Part shown: positions 16,501 to 25,546 of the stretch, piece by piece
How the letters are laid out: every line of letters begins with the position of its first letter
Position numbering within the stretch: the first letter of the stretch is position 1
Assembly: GCA_030447725.1 (NCBI GenBank)
Contig: JAUJOQ010000001.1
Coordinates: 780,823-844,822, forward strand
DNA length: 64,000 nucleotides
Direction of reading: 5' to 3'
Origin: Thermoleophilaceae bacterium
Lineage (GTDB): Bacteria; Actinomycetota; Thermoleophilia; Solirubrobacterales; Thermoleophilaceae
Position numbers and translations under genes: made by a program
The notes under the pieces: model-generated
What the model saw: only the letters and a program-made list of their open reading frames with translations
What the model was told of the DNA's origin: nothing
The model's database searches: none

Positions 16501-17252
16501 TGACTGAGAACCACGAAGGCACCGAATTCTCGCTCGTGCTGTGGCGCGGGCCCGAACGGGCGGCCCGATCTGAATGGGTCGCCCGCTGCGTCAGTCTCCT
16601 CGAGGCGATTCGGTCGAACTCGGACATACAGCGGTTCGTGATCTACGATGACGCGCGCGTCGCGCACGACGTCGGAGTCGAGCCCGATCGGATCGAAGCG
16701 GTGATCGCCCGTGAGGCCGACGAAACCACCGAGATGGGCTCGCGTGTGACGCTCATCGGCACCGACGGCTCGGATCCAACGGACGGCTGCCACTGGCGTT
16801 TGGGTCTGACCGTTGGCCTGAGCAGTTCCATACCGGGGGTGGGTGGCAACAACGTTGTCCTTGCCCTCTGGCCGGGGACCGACCCGCGTGTCGCGAGCCG
16901 CGTCTTCCGGGCGGCGGTCGAGGCATGGTCTCCGTCTTGGGGCTGCATCGAGTCCCTGCCCAACCTCGAGAACCGAGACCCTCCGACAGACGCGGGCGTA
17001 CCACTCCCGCTCGATCACATGCTGCACTGGGTGACTTACTTCGGGCCCGAACGCGCCGGGGAACTCGACCTGGAAGCGCTAGACGACCTTCCCACTGTGG
17101 CCATCCGGGAACTGGGCAAGGGGATCGAGGTCGTGCTCGGCGGCCAATGGCCCGGCGAGCAGGCGCTCCTCGCGTTCCAGCGAGAGACCGAGCCCCGGGT
17201 CTTCCAAGACGGTCGGCTTGGCACACGCCTGCGGAGACGGCTCGGGCTATAG
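16500..17252 (+). CDS. Immunity protein for the REase-5-like toxin (Imm52-like, tentative)
   Basis: 250 residues from ATG 16500, which overlaps the restored toxin stop (TGATG), so toxin and antidote are coupled. It is a soluble, acidic, signal-less protein, as expected for a cytoplasmic antidote. Conserved blocks shared with the next gene: EFSLVLWRGP near the N-terminus, CHWRLGLTVGLS, GGNNVVLALWP, EAWSPSWGCIESLPNLE, LHWVTYFGPERAGELDL and GGQWPGEQALLAFQRETEP. The Imm52 family is the usual neighbour of Tox-REase-5 toxins; the W/G motifs fit, but I assign it from memory and context. The gene is intact although its toxin is broken, as expected if immunity is still under selection. Confidence 0.75.
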   Translation: MTENHEGTEFSLVLWRGPERAARSEWVARCVSLLEAIRSNSDIQRFVIYDDARVAHDVGVEPDRIEAVIAREADETTEMGSRVTLIGTDGSDPTDGCHWRLGLTVGLSSSIPGVGGNNVVLALWPGTDPRVASRVFRAAVEAWSPSWGCIESLPNLENRDPPTDAGVPLPLDHMLHWVTYFGPERAGELDLEALDDLPTVAIRELGKGIEVVLGGQWPGEQALLAFQRETEPRVFQDGRLGTRLRRRLGL

Positions 17253-17320
17253 CAGCCGGCGCGGGGATCAGCGCGGGCAACATCTAGTGTTAGCCCGCAG
17301 GCAGGCCGCCCGATCAAGCC

Positions 17321-18075
17321 ATGACTCACGACCCTGCCGAAACTGACTTCTCGATCGTCCTGTGGGATGGACCGCTGGACCTCCCGTCGAGGGCATGGGC
17401 ATCCCGATGCATCGACCTGTTAGAGGCGATCCGTACTGCGTCGCCCGTGGCGCGCTTTCTTGAGTACGAAGCCGAGGGAGTGGCAAACGAGGTGCCGGTG
17501 GACATCGAGGCTCTGGCGAGAAGGATCACCGCGCCATCCACATGGGGACCTGACGGTCTCGGCAGAGTCCTTGAGCTGGTGTGCGCCGGAGACGACGCAC
17601 CCGAGGACGCCTGGCACTGGCGCCTGGTCGTAACGGTTGGGGTCACCCACGAAGCCATCGGGGGCAACAACGTGGCGCTCGACCTAGCCCACTCACCCCG
17701 CCGAAGATGGCCGAGCAGCTGTTTGCGCCGCCCGTGGTCGCCTGGTCCCCATCGTGGGCGTGCATCAGCTCTGAGGCGAACCTCTCCTCGCGCCGGGAGG
17801 CGAGCCTCGCGGACGGCTCGCCTCCGCGAGGGCTCGACAACATGCTGCATTGGATCACCTATTTCGGGCCGGAGCGAGTGGCCGGGCTGGACCTCGACTC
17901 CGCTGGGGCGCTCGACTTCGTCCACGTGCGCGACCTCCACGAAGGCGTCGAGGTCGTCATTGGCGACCAGTGGCCCGGCGAGAAGGACCTCCTCAGACTC
18001 CAGCACGAGACCGAGCCGCTGCTCCTCCGGCCCCCCGGGCGCCTCGCACGCGGTCGCCGCCGCCTCGGATTGTGA
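17321..18075 (+). pseudogene. Second immunity-protein paralogue (frameshifted)
   Basis: A tandem duplicate of the preceding immunity gene. ATG 17321 opens ETDFSIVLWDGPLDLPSRAW, followed by AWHWRLVVTVGVTHEAIGGNN. Near 17693 one base is missing, and the remainder (VAWSPSWACISSEANL, LHWITYFGPERVAGLDL, GDQWPGEKDLLRLQHETEP) continues in another frame to the TGA at 18073-18075. Identity to the first copy is high in the W/G blocks and low between them. This suggests an older duplication, possibly specific for a different toxin allele. Confidence 0.72.
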
Positions 18076-18106
18076 CGACGGTGGCCGCAAGATCGGTCAT
18101 CCCTCA

Positions 18107-18285
18107 CGCGAACAGAATGGGGTCGACCCGCTCCAGCAGCGCCACGAGATCGTGCAAACGCCCTGCCGCTGCGCCTGATCGTCGACGAGATCCTCGAGAT
18201 CAGGCCGATCCGCCAGACGCCCCAGCAGAGCGTTGAGGACCACGACTTCGTCCTCACTGAGCTCGATGCTGTGGGTCTGACCCAT
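18107..18285 (-). pseudogene. Small unknown protein, frameshifted
   Basis: Minus-strand frame from ATG 18285 encodes MGQTHSIELSEDEVVVLNALLGRLADRP followed by DLEDLVDDQAQ. A one-base shift near 18160 then gives RLHDLVALLERVDPILFA and a stop at 18107. The joined product would be about 58 residues, acidic and helical. It lies antisense to and between the broken immunity gene and repeat R2. I do not recognise a family. The smooth amphipathic continuation across the shift is the evidence that it was once a gene. Confidence 0.45.
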
Positions 18286-18438
18286 CACGCCAACGGTCCC
18301 TTGCTTCACCGCGAGGCGAGCGTCCGGACCGTCACGCGGCTCGGTGCGCATTTCCGCGAGCACGCGGCGGCTTCTCCGAGACGGCCTGGTGCAACACCGG
18401 CCGGCGCTCGCCTCGGACGGGGGATCGCGCCCAGGAAA

Positions 18439-18669
18439 GTTCCAGGACGCCGCGCCTCAATAGGATCGGTGGTGACTCGCCATTTCCTTACCGGAGAGGA
18501 GCTTACGAGCGCGGAGCCGGCTTGCCTGCTCGACCGCGCCGCCCGGCTGTCGGCGCGTCGCGGCCGGGGTTTGCATCGGCCGGCCCCTAGCGTCACCATC
18601 GATCGATGCTCAGCGGTGGGCACGGAGGGGGCGGTCGCGAACTGATGCGTCTTGCGGCGCTTGGAGGGT
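18439..18669. repeat. Direct repeat R2 of the toxin island
   Basis: About 231 bases matching R1 (14289-14511). It includes a remnant of the EEP 5' coding end (GTTCCAGGAC), the argF-like start region and the first codons (MRLAALGG) of the accessory gene, after which similarity stops and the orphan gene at 18690 begins. R1 and R2 bound one 4.15-kb cassette period. Confidence 0.8.
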
Positions 18670-18689
18670 CCGAGTATCCGGGTACCGAG

Positions 18690-19010
18690 ATGACCACGCA
18701 CTTCGAGTTGTACGGGTCCCGTGATACGAACCCGGCCGGGGTCCAAGAATCGGTTGCCCGAGCCATGGGGATCGCCTTCGAGGCGCGTGAAAGCACTTTC
18801 TGGGGGGAGTACTTCTCGTCCGGCCTGCCGGGAGCCGAGCACTTCGAAGTGCGACCCAACCGGGATGTCGACGAAGAATACGTCGAACCCGAGTTTGCCG
18901 AATTCTCAACGCTTGTCTACGTGAACGAGACTTCTCGCCCGAAGGAGGTCATGCTCGCTCTGAGCCGAGTCGATGGCTTGACCAAGCTGAGAGAGGAGTC
19001 GATCGAGTGA
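18690..19010 (+). CDS. Orphan small acidic protein behind R2, candidate immunity protein
   Basis: 106 residues from ATG 18690 (MTTHFELYGSRD). It is acidic, soluble and has no signal. Motifs include EARESTFWGEYFSSGLPG and VEPEFAEFSTLVYVNETSRP, which recall small immunity proteins of contact-dependent toxin systems, though I cannot name the family. An in-frame ATG at 18645 in R2 would add a truncated leader (MRLAALGGSEYPGTE). Its position directly after a truncated cassette start suggests that a second cassette lost its toxin and kept only this gene. Role by context only. Confidence 0.55.
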   Translation: MTTHFELYGSRDTNPAGVQESVARAMGIAFEARESTFWGEYFSSGLPGAEHFEVRPNRDVDEEYVEPEFAEFSTLVYVNETSRPKEVMLALSRVDGLTKLREESIE

Positions 19011-19154
19011 CTGACCGGTCGACGCGGACACGGGTGTCGACCGTCTCACCTCGCCCTTCCTCGATCAGCCGCGTTGACCCGTGGCCCCGCACCGGGCCGC
19101 GCTCGGTAATCGAAGGGGCGCCAATCTGGTGCGCGCCCTCAATAGGATCGGTGG

Positions 19155-20051
19155 GTGCCTCGCCATTTCCTGACCGGAGGGGAGCTTACGAGCGCGGAGC
19201 TGGAGTCCCTGCTCGACCGCGCCGCCGAGTTGAAGGCCGCCCGGCTGTCCTCCCGCGTGCTCGAGGGCAAGAGCGTCGCGCTGGTGTTCGAGCACCCCTC
19301 CACCCGCACCCGCGTCTCCTTCGAGGTCGGAGTGACCGAGCTCGGCGGGCATGCCGTGGTGTTGCGCGCAGGCGAGCTGCAGGTTGCGCGCGGAGAGTCG
19401 GTGCGCGACACGGCGGTCGTGCTCTCGCGCTTCGTGCATGCGATCTGCGTGCGCACGGGTCCGCACGCGATGGTGGAGGAGCTTGCCGCCTACGCGGACG
19501 TGCCGGTGGTGAACATGCTCACCGCCGATCACCATCCCTGCCAGGCGCTGGCCGACCTGCTCACCCTGCGCGAGCGCTTCGGTGACCTGGCGGGCCTCAA
19601 GCTGGCCTACGTGGGCGACGGCAACAACGTCGCGAGCTCCCTGTTGGTGCTCGGCCCCAAGGCGGGGCTCGACGTGGTGGTGGCCACACCCGCGGAGCTG
19701 GCGCCCTTCGCGACCCCCACAGGGGCCGAGGGTCCGGGCCGGGCGACCCTGACCACCGATCCCGCAGCGGCCGCGAGCGGCGCCGTCGCGCTCTACACGG
19801 ACGTGTGGGTGAGCATGGGAGACGACATGGCCGCCTCGGAGGCCCGGCGCGCGCTCCTGGCCCCCTACCGGCTCGACGAGGCGCTGATGGAGCAGGCCCG
19901 TGATGACGCCGTCGCACTGCACTGCCTGCCGGCGCACCCGGGCGAGGAGATCAGCGAAGGGGTGCTCTATGGCCCCAGCTCCGCGGTCTTCGACCAGGCC
20001 GAGAACCGCCTGCACGCGCAGAAAGCCCTGCTGGAGCTGCTGCTTACCTAA
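19155..20051 (+). CDS. argF: Ornithine carbamoyltransferase
   Basis: 298 residues from GTG 19155. It catalyses citrulline formation from carbamoyl phosphate and ornithine in arginine synthesis, in the cytoplasm. The carbamoyl-phosphate site FEHPSTRTRVSFE, the ADHHPCQALADLLTL motif, and HCLPAHPGEEI near the C-terminus are diagnostic. The ornithine loop reads VWVSMGDD (the family standard is close to DVWxSMG). Length is typical, slightly short. The first 110 bases recur in R1 and R2 upstream. No other arg genes are next to it. Confidence 0.95.
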   Translation: MPRHFLTGGELTSAELESLLDRAAELKAARLSSRVLEGKSVALVFEHPSTRTRVSFEVGVTELGGHAVVLRAGELQVARGESVRDTAVVLSRFVHAICVRTGPHAMVEELAAYADVPVVNMLTADHHPCQALADLLTLRERFGDLAGLKLAYVGDGNNVASSLLVLGPKAGLDVVVATPAELAPFATPTGAEGPGRATLTTDPAAAASGAVALYTDVWVSMGDDMAASEARRALLAPYRLDEALMEQARDDAVALHCLPAHPGEEISEGVLYGPSSAVFDQAENRLHAQKALLELLLT

Positions 20052-20274
20052 CGCGTGCGCCGGCGCGCGCGGGCCCCGGTCGAGCGGCACTCCGCCGCTG
20101 TGATAGACGGTCCGGCAGCTCGCCGAGGTCGAGCTCCCCGTCGAAATAGGAGGCAGCGAGGTAGAAGACGCCGGCACCGACCAGACAAAGGACGGCGTAG
20201 CCGAAGTTGAAGCCGATCCAAGCTGCCACGAAGGCGAAGCCGAGCGCGGCAGCGGACTGCTTGCGGGTGATCAT
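20044..20274 (-). CDS. Small membrane protein of the Asp23 operon (DUF2273-like)
   Basis: 76 residues with one hydrophobic hairpin (AAALGFAFVAAWIGFNFGYAVLCLVGAGVFYLAA) and a polar Arg/Pro-rich tail. It is the last gene of the minus-strand Asp23 operon and overlaps the preceding gene by four bases. Small two-helix proteins of the DUF2273 type are regular partners of Asp23-family proteins in Gram-positive bacteria, where they help anchor Asp23 to the membrane. Assignment rests on size, hydrophobicity and position. Its 3' end overlaps the end of argF. Confidence 0.65.
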   Translation of the reverse strand: MITRKQSAAALGFAFVAAWIGFNFGYAVLCLVGAGVFYLAASYFDGELDLGELPDRLSQRRSAARPGPARAGARVR

Positions 20275-20876
20275 GAGAGTTCCCTCCGTTGCTTTCGGTC
20301 GAAGCCGGTCAACGTCACGTTCACCGGCATTTCCGGCAGGCCGTGCACGTGCAGCGCATCGACGACGCGGTCCTGCACGTCGATCAGGGTTTCCTTGAGG
20401 TCTCGGGCGCGCTGGAGATCCAGGCTCACGTCGAGGTCGTCCGTGCCGTATCGACCGGTCGCCGAGCTGACCGCGGGGTGCTCGGCGGCCGCCGCTTCCG
20501 CGACCCGCTCGATCGCGCGTGGCTGCACATCGACGGTGCCGCGCTCGTCTTCGGTGAGCCGTACATCGCTGCGAGCGAGATAGGGCCGCGGAATCTCCTT
20601 CAGCGCGAGGTAGCCGAAGGCGAGAAACGCCGCGACGCCGGCGAACGCCGCGATCAGCCGCGTGAGTCCGTCGACGTCCTCGGAGGTGAGGCCGGCGAGG
20701 TAGTCGTAGACGGTTCGGTAACCGCTGACCACGTCGATCGAACCGGGCGACGCCTTGAAGGCGAGCAGCACCAGCATCAGGCCATACCAGACGGGAGCCA
20801 GTGAAAAGACGACGAGTATCGCTCGACCGACGTGGGCGACGGGCGAGGTCCGGCTGCGCAGGCGTTGACGCGGCAT
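20271..20876 (-). CDS. Asp23-associated membrane protein (DUF6286/AmaP-like)
   Basis: 201 residues. Two membrane helices (about 16-40 and 73-92) frame an extracytoplasmic loop. A C-terminal domain with RAIERVAEAAAAEHPAVSSATG ... DVSLDLQRARDLKETLIDVQDRVVDAL follows, which has the Asp23-like alternation of a strand with a helix. Such anchors tether Asp23 proteins to the membrane. It sits between the next anchor-like gene and the DUF2273-like gene with overlaps on both sides, so it is clearly in the operon. Family name is approximate. Confidence 0.65.
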   Translation of the reverse strand: MPRQRLRSRTSPVAHVGRAILVVFSLAPVWYGLMLVLLAFKASPGSIDVVSGYRTVYDYLAGLTSEDVDGLTRLIAAFAGVAAFLAFGYLALKEIPRPYLARSDVRLTEDERGTVDVQPRAIERVAEAAAAEHPAVSSATGRYGTDDLDVSLDLQRARDLKETLIDVQDRVVDALHVHGLPEMPVNVTLTGFDRKQRRELS

Positions 20877-20878
20877 CG

Positions 20879-21472
20879 CTATCGCACCCGCTTGCCCTTG
20901 CCGCCGAGCCGCGCCCGTACGCGCGTCTTCAGCTGGAAGTCCTTTGCGAGTGGGGACACCGCGGCGGTCGCCTCATGCTCGATCTGACCCGGGTCTGAGG
21001 CGAGCGAATGGGCGGCCTGAATCTTCAGCTTGCCGCCGCGCCGGCCGCGACTCGGACGAAGCTTGACCTTGCCGGCGGTCACGCCTCGTGCCTGCTCCAC
21101 GAGCGCGCGGGCCACCTGGCGAAGTGGCCTGCGCCGGGCCGCGAGCGTGCCCTCGTCGGTCCTGTCGAGTACCACCAGCCGCTCGCGGGTGGGCGCCAGG
21201 GCGCCGATCAGCAGGAGGATGCCTACAGCGGCTGCACCCAGCCCGGCGAGGGCGGAACGCGCGGCGATCGGGCCATCTGACTCCACCGCCCCCAGCAATC
21301 GGCCGGCCTTCTGTTCGAGCTCGGGAAGGCCGGCGAGCTCCGCAAGGCCCGCCAGGCTCAGGTCGCCTGAGCCGCCAACCGAGAAGATCGCGATAGCGAG
21401 CCCGATCGCGGCTAGGGTGGCCAGCAGGACGAAGGTCACCAAGCGCGCCACAGCGCGGAGCAGGACGACCAT
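20879..21472 (-). CDS. Asp23-operon membrane anchor protein (AmaP-like)
   Basis: 197 residues. The first helix (LVTFVLLATLAAIGLAIAIFSV) and second helix (LGAAAVGILLLIGALAP) flank a loop of about 45 residues. The cytoplasmic part contains RRPLRQVARALVEQARGV and a basic C-terminus (KGKRVR). AmaP proteins have exactly this two-helix plus cytoplasmic-domain plan and anchor Asp23. It follows the previous operon gene with no gap. Sequence motifs are weak, so the call relies on layout and context. Confidence 0.6.
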   Translation of the reverse strand: MVVLLRAVARLVTFVLLATLAAIGLAIAIFSVGGSGDLSLAGLAELAGLPELEQKAGRLLGAVESDGPIAARSALAGLGAAAVGILLLIGALAPTRERLVVLDRTDEGTLAARRRPLRQVARALVEQARGVTAGKVKLRPSRGRRGGKLKIQAAHSLASDPGQIEHEATAAVSPLAKDFQLKTRVRARLGGKGKRVR

Positions 21473-21904
21473 CTAGCTCGGGGCCTCCTCCGCCGGCTCG
21501 ACGAGATCACCGAACGAGATCGAAAGGTGACCGAGCACATCCGCAACCCCGGCTTCCTCGGCAGCGGCGGCGACCCGTTCGCGGATCGTCGCCGCCACCT
21601 CGTGCAGCGGCGGGGTCGGCCAGCCCGCTATCAGATGCAGCTCGACGGCGAAATCCCCCTGGCCCTGTGCCGCTACGACGACACCGTCGAGAATCTCGCC
21701 CCGATCCACGGTCTGCCATAGCCGGGCCCTGCCGGCGTCGCCGGCTGCCACCCCACCCGTAGCAAGGGCCGTCTCCCACGCGAGCCTGGCCAGCTGCACC
21801 CGCGGCGAGGGTCCGCCGACCGCATGCGCCGGCGCGGAGGCTGCTCGCTCGGCGGTCACCGATCGAGCCCTAGGAGACCCGTGACTCTTCGTCGGACTGC
21901 TCAT
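21473..21904 (-). CDS. Asp23-like domain protein
   Basis: 143 residues. After a variable N-terminus, RVQLARLAWETALATGGVAAGDAG starts the domain, then GVVVAAQGQGDFAVELHLIAGWPTPPLHEVAATIRERV and a final helix and strand (VLGHLSISFGDLV). The strand-helix layout follows Asp23/Gls24 domains but is divergent. It overlaps the upstream Asp23 gene by 35 bases. Probably a second, diverged Asp23-type subunit of the same envelope-stress complex. Confidence 0.6.
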   Translation of the reverse strand: MSSPTKSHGSPRARSVTAERAASAPAHAVGGPSPRVQLARLAWETALATGGVAAGDAGRARLWQTVDRGEILDGVVVAAQGQGDFAVELHLIAGWPTPPLHEVAATIRERVAAAAEEAGVADVLGHLSISFGDLVEPAEEAPS

Positions 21905-22367
21905 CGCCCGGAAAGAAGAGGTCGTTCACCGCGATGTTCACTTCGGTCACCGACAGCCCGGTGATGCCCTCGACTCGCTTGACGACGTTGTTGCGAATCG
22001 CTTCCGAGACCTGGGGGATCGACTCGCCGTAGTCGATTACCAGGGTGAGATCCACGGCGGCCTCCCGCTCGCCCACCTCGACGGTCACCCCCTGCATGCG
22101 TTCGTCGCCGATGCCGACCCGCTGCGTGACCGTCCCGATCGCGCGCGCGGTGCCGCCTCCGAGATCGTGGACGCCCGGGACCTCGCGCGCCGCGATGCCG
22201 GCGACCTTGGTGACCACCGCATCCGCGATGGTCGTGGTTCCGGGGCCGGAGTCCTGCGCGGAGTCGGCTCCGGTCCGAGCCACCGCCTTGCCGCTGCTGC
22301 TGGGTGCTGGGTTCTGCTCTGCCACCTGTTCCTCCGTTCGTCGAGAATCAGCTCCTAAGGGTTCCAA
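21870..22367 (-). CDS. Asp23/Gls24 family envelope stress protein
   Basis: 165 residues. A polar N-tail leads into TTIADAVVTKVAGIAAREVPGVHDLGG, the Asp23 opening, then VTVEVGEREAAVDLTLVIDYGESIPQVSEAIRNNV and GITGLSVTEVNIAVNDLFFP. These are textbook Asp23 (alkaline shock protein) features. Asp23 proteins associate with the membrane through AmaP-type partners and respond to cell-envelope stress. The gene sits third in an operon headed by a sigma factor and an Asp23-bearing anti-sigma protein, so it is likely under their control. Confidence 0.88.
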   Translation of the reverse strand: MEPLGADSRRTEEQVAEQNPAPSSSGKAVARTGADSAQDSGPGTTTIADAVVTKVAGIAAREVPGVHDLGGGTARAIGTVTQRVGIGDERMQGVTVEVGEREAAVDLTLVIDYGESIPQVSEAIRNNVVKRVEGITGLSVTEVNIAVNDLFFPGDEQSDEESRVS

Positions 22368-22402
22368 GTATTAGATGGCTTGCGGCGAGGAAAGTTCTGC
22401 TC

Positions 22403-23005
22403 CTATGCATCCTCTTCTGCGACCTTCGCCACCGTGATGTCGATCGCAGCTGTCTCGAGCCCCATCATCGACCTGATTGCATCCACTACCCGCTCGCGCA
22501 CGGCCGCGACGACATCGGGGATCACGTAGCCGAAGTCGACCACCAGGCGCAGTTGCGCCGACACCCGCTGTCCCTCGAGCTCAACGGTCACTCCCGCGCG
22601 ATCCAGACCCCTTACTCCTGGCGTGACCAGCGCTTCTCTACCCACTATCCGGGCGATCACCGAGTCGGCGATCTTGGTGGTGCCCCGCTCATCCAGCAGC
22701 AGGGCATGGTTGACGAGACGAGGAACGACATCGTCAAGTGGCACCCCGGCCTGCTCGTCGCGGCGCTGCTGTCGGACAGCGCGCATGACGGTCTGCACGA
22801 GGGTGGCCGGCACGCTGACCTCCTCCCGGGCCAGCTCGCGAACCTGTGCCCAGAGGGGTTCGAGCTCGGCGAGCGCGGCCTGACAATGCTCGCATCTGCC
22901 CTGGTGGGCAGGGTCTGCCGCCCGCAGGTTCTCCGCGACCTGGTCGACGAGCAGGCCGAACTGGGTGCCGCACGGGAGCCGGTCGCTGCGGCGGCTCATC
23001 TCCAT
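22403..23005 (-). CDS. Zinc-finger anti-sigma factor fused to an Asp23 domain
   Basis: 200 residues. Residues 34-41 (HQGRCEHC) form the H-x3-C-x2-C zinc motif of ZAS anti-sigma factors. From about residue 100, KIADSVIARIVGREALVTPGVRGL ... VSAQLRLVVDFGYVIPDVVAAVRERV is an Asp23 domain. It has no transmembrane helix. It overlaps the sigma-factor gene by ten bases, the usual arrangement for a sigma/anti-sigma pair. The simple model is that the Asp23 part senses or docks at the envelope Asp23 complex and the ZAS part holds the sigma factor. The fusion is seen directly; the mechanism is inference. Confidence 0.8.
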   Translation of the reverse strand: MEMSRRSDRLPCGTQFGLLVDQVAENLRAADPAHQGRCEHCQAALAELEPLWAQVRELAREEVSVPATLVQTVMRAVRQQRRDEQAGVPLDDVVPRLVNHALLLDERGTTKIADSVIARIVGREALVTPGVRGLDRAGVTVELEGQRVSAQLRLVVDFGYVIPDVVAAVRERVVDAIRSMMGLETAAIDITVAKVAEEDA

Positions 23006-23535
23006 TGCCGCATCCCCCTGACGAGCTCGAGTCGCGCTCGATGCAGCCGGCCCTTGACGGCTCCCGGCGTGAGGTCGAGCACGTGACCGATGGTCTCGTA
23101 CGAAAGGCCTTCGAACTCGCGCAGAACCAGAGGTGCCCGCTGCTCCGGCGTAAGCCCGGTGATCGCACTCTTCATGGCGTCAAACCGATCTCGCTCGAGC
23201 GTGGCTGCCTCCGGCCCGGGGCGCAGATCCATCTCGGCATGGGTCAGAGGCTCGGTTCGGCGGCCAGGCGCCGCCAGCGCCGTGAGACAGCGGTTGGTGA
23301 CGATTCGATACAGCCATGTGGAGAAGGCGCTCTCCCCGCGGAAGGTCGGCATCGCCCGCCACGCCTGGATCAGGGCCTCCTGTGCAGCGTCTTCGGCGTC
23401 GCTCTCACCGCCCAGCATGCGCAGCGCCACTCGGTAGACGCGCAGCTCGTGCCGGCGCACCAGCTCTTCGAACGCAGCGACGTCGCCCGTCTGCGCGGCA
23501 CGAACCAGCTGAACGTCGTCGGCGACCAGAACCAA
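22996..23535 (-). CDS. ECF-type RNA polymerase sigma factor
   Basis: 179 residues from TTG 23535; GTG 23628 would add 31 residues but leaves only 18 bases to the divergent gene. Region 2: AAFEELVRRHELRVYRVALRML and DAEDAAQEALIQAWRAMPTFRGES plus FSTWLYRIVTNRCL. Region 4: LTPEQRAPLVLREFEGLSYETIGHVL and GAVKGRLHRARLELVR. It directs polymerase to stress promoters and is expected to be held by the ZAS-Asp23 protein encoded immediately after it. It heads the Asp23 operon, so it probably drives its own expression; no promoter motif was confirmed. Confidence 0.9.
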   Translation of the reverse strand: MVLVADDVQLVRAAQTGDVAAFEELVRRHELRVYRVALRMLGGESDAEDAAQEALIQAWRAMPTFRGESAFSTWLYRIVTNRCLTALAAPGRRTEPLTHAEMDLRPGPEAATLERDRFDAMKSAITGLTPEQRAPLVLREFEGLSYETIGHVLDLTPGAVKGRLHRARLELVRGMRQWR

Positions 23536-23646
23536 GGGACACCGCGATTCAACACGACATCGCAGGACAGCGTCGGGGCCTGCTTCCCGCCGAGGCCGGT
23601 TCCAGCCATAGATAGGCTTGGCGGTCACCCCCCACGAGGAGCTGCC

Positions 23647-24060
23647 ATGAAGAAGATTCTCTTGCTCGTATTCGCCTGTCTGGCCCTAGGGCTCATGGCC
23701 ACCGGCTGCGGTGGCGACGACGAGCCGAACAGCGGCGGCTCGAGCGCCGACCAGCCGGCCGAGGAGCCGTCCGCCGCCGCCGGACCGGCCGAGGACGCCG
23801 TCGAGGTCTCCATGGAGGGCATCGCGTTCAACCCGCCCAAGGTGACCGTGAAGAAGGGCGGCACCGTCACCTGGACCAACGACGAGTCCGTGGGCCACGA
23901 CGTGACCAAGACAGACGGGCCCGGCCCGGACTTCTCGTCCGGAGACCCGGGCGCCATGGGCGAGGGCGACACCTACGAGCAGACCTTCGACACGGCGGGG
24001 GAGATCGCCTACGTGTGCACGGTCCACCCGAGCATGACCGGCGCGATCACCGTCAAGTAG
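23647..24060 (+). CDS. Plastocyanin-like blue copper lipoprotein
   Basis: 137 residues from ATG 23647, preceded by GAGGAGCTGCC. Lipobox LMATGC gives a lipid-anchored Cys at about residue 20. After an acidic Ser/Ala linker, the cupredoxin domain reads VSMEGIAFNPPKVTVKKGGTV, TWTNDESVGHDVT (first His), and AYVCTVHPSMTGAITV, which supplies Cys, His and Met. These are the four type-1 copper ligands. It should act as a small electron carrier on the outer face of the membrane. It is divergent from the sigma factor; no partner oxidase is adjacent. Confidence 0.9.
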   Translation: MKKILLLVFACLALGLMATGCGGDDEPNSGGSSADQPAEEPSAAAGPAEDAVEVSMEGIAFNPPKVTVKKGGTVTWTNDESVGHDVTKTDGPGPDFSSGDPGAMGEGDTYEQTFDTAGEIAYVCTVHPSMTGAITVK

Positions 24061-24075
24061 GCGACGGCGTCAGCG

Positions 24076-25545
<1,470 letters not shown>

Positions 25546-25546
<1 letters not shown>

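Noticed and set aside
19007-19150. Further coding sequence between the orphan gene and argF
   Set aside because: The frames there continue into shifted argF sequence and lack any domain-like pattern.
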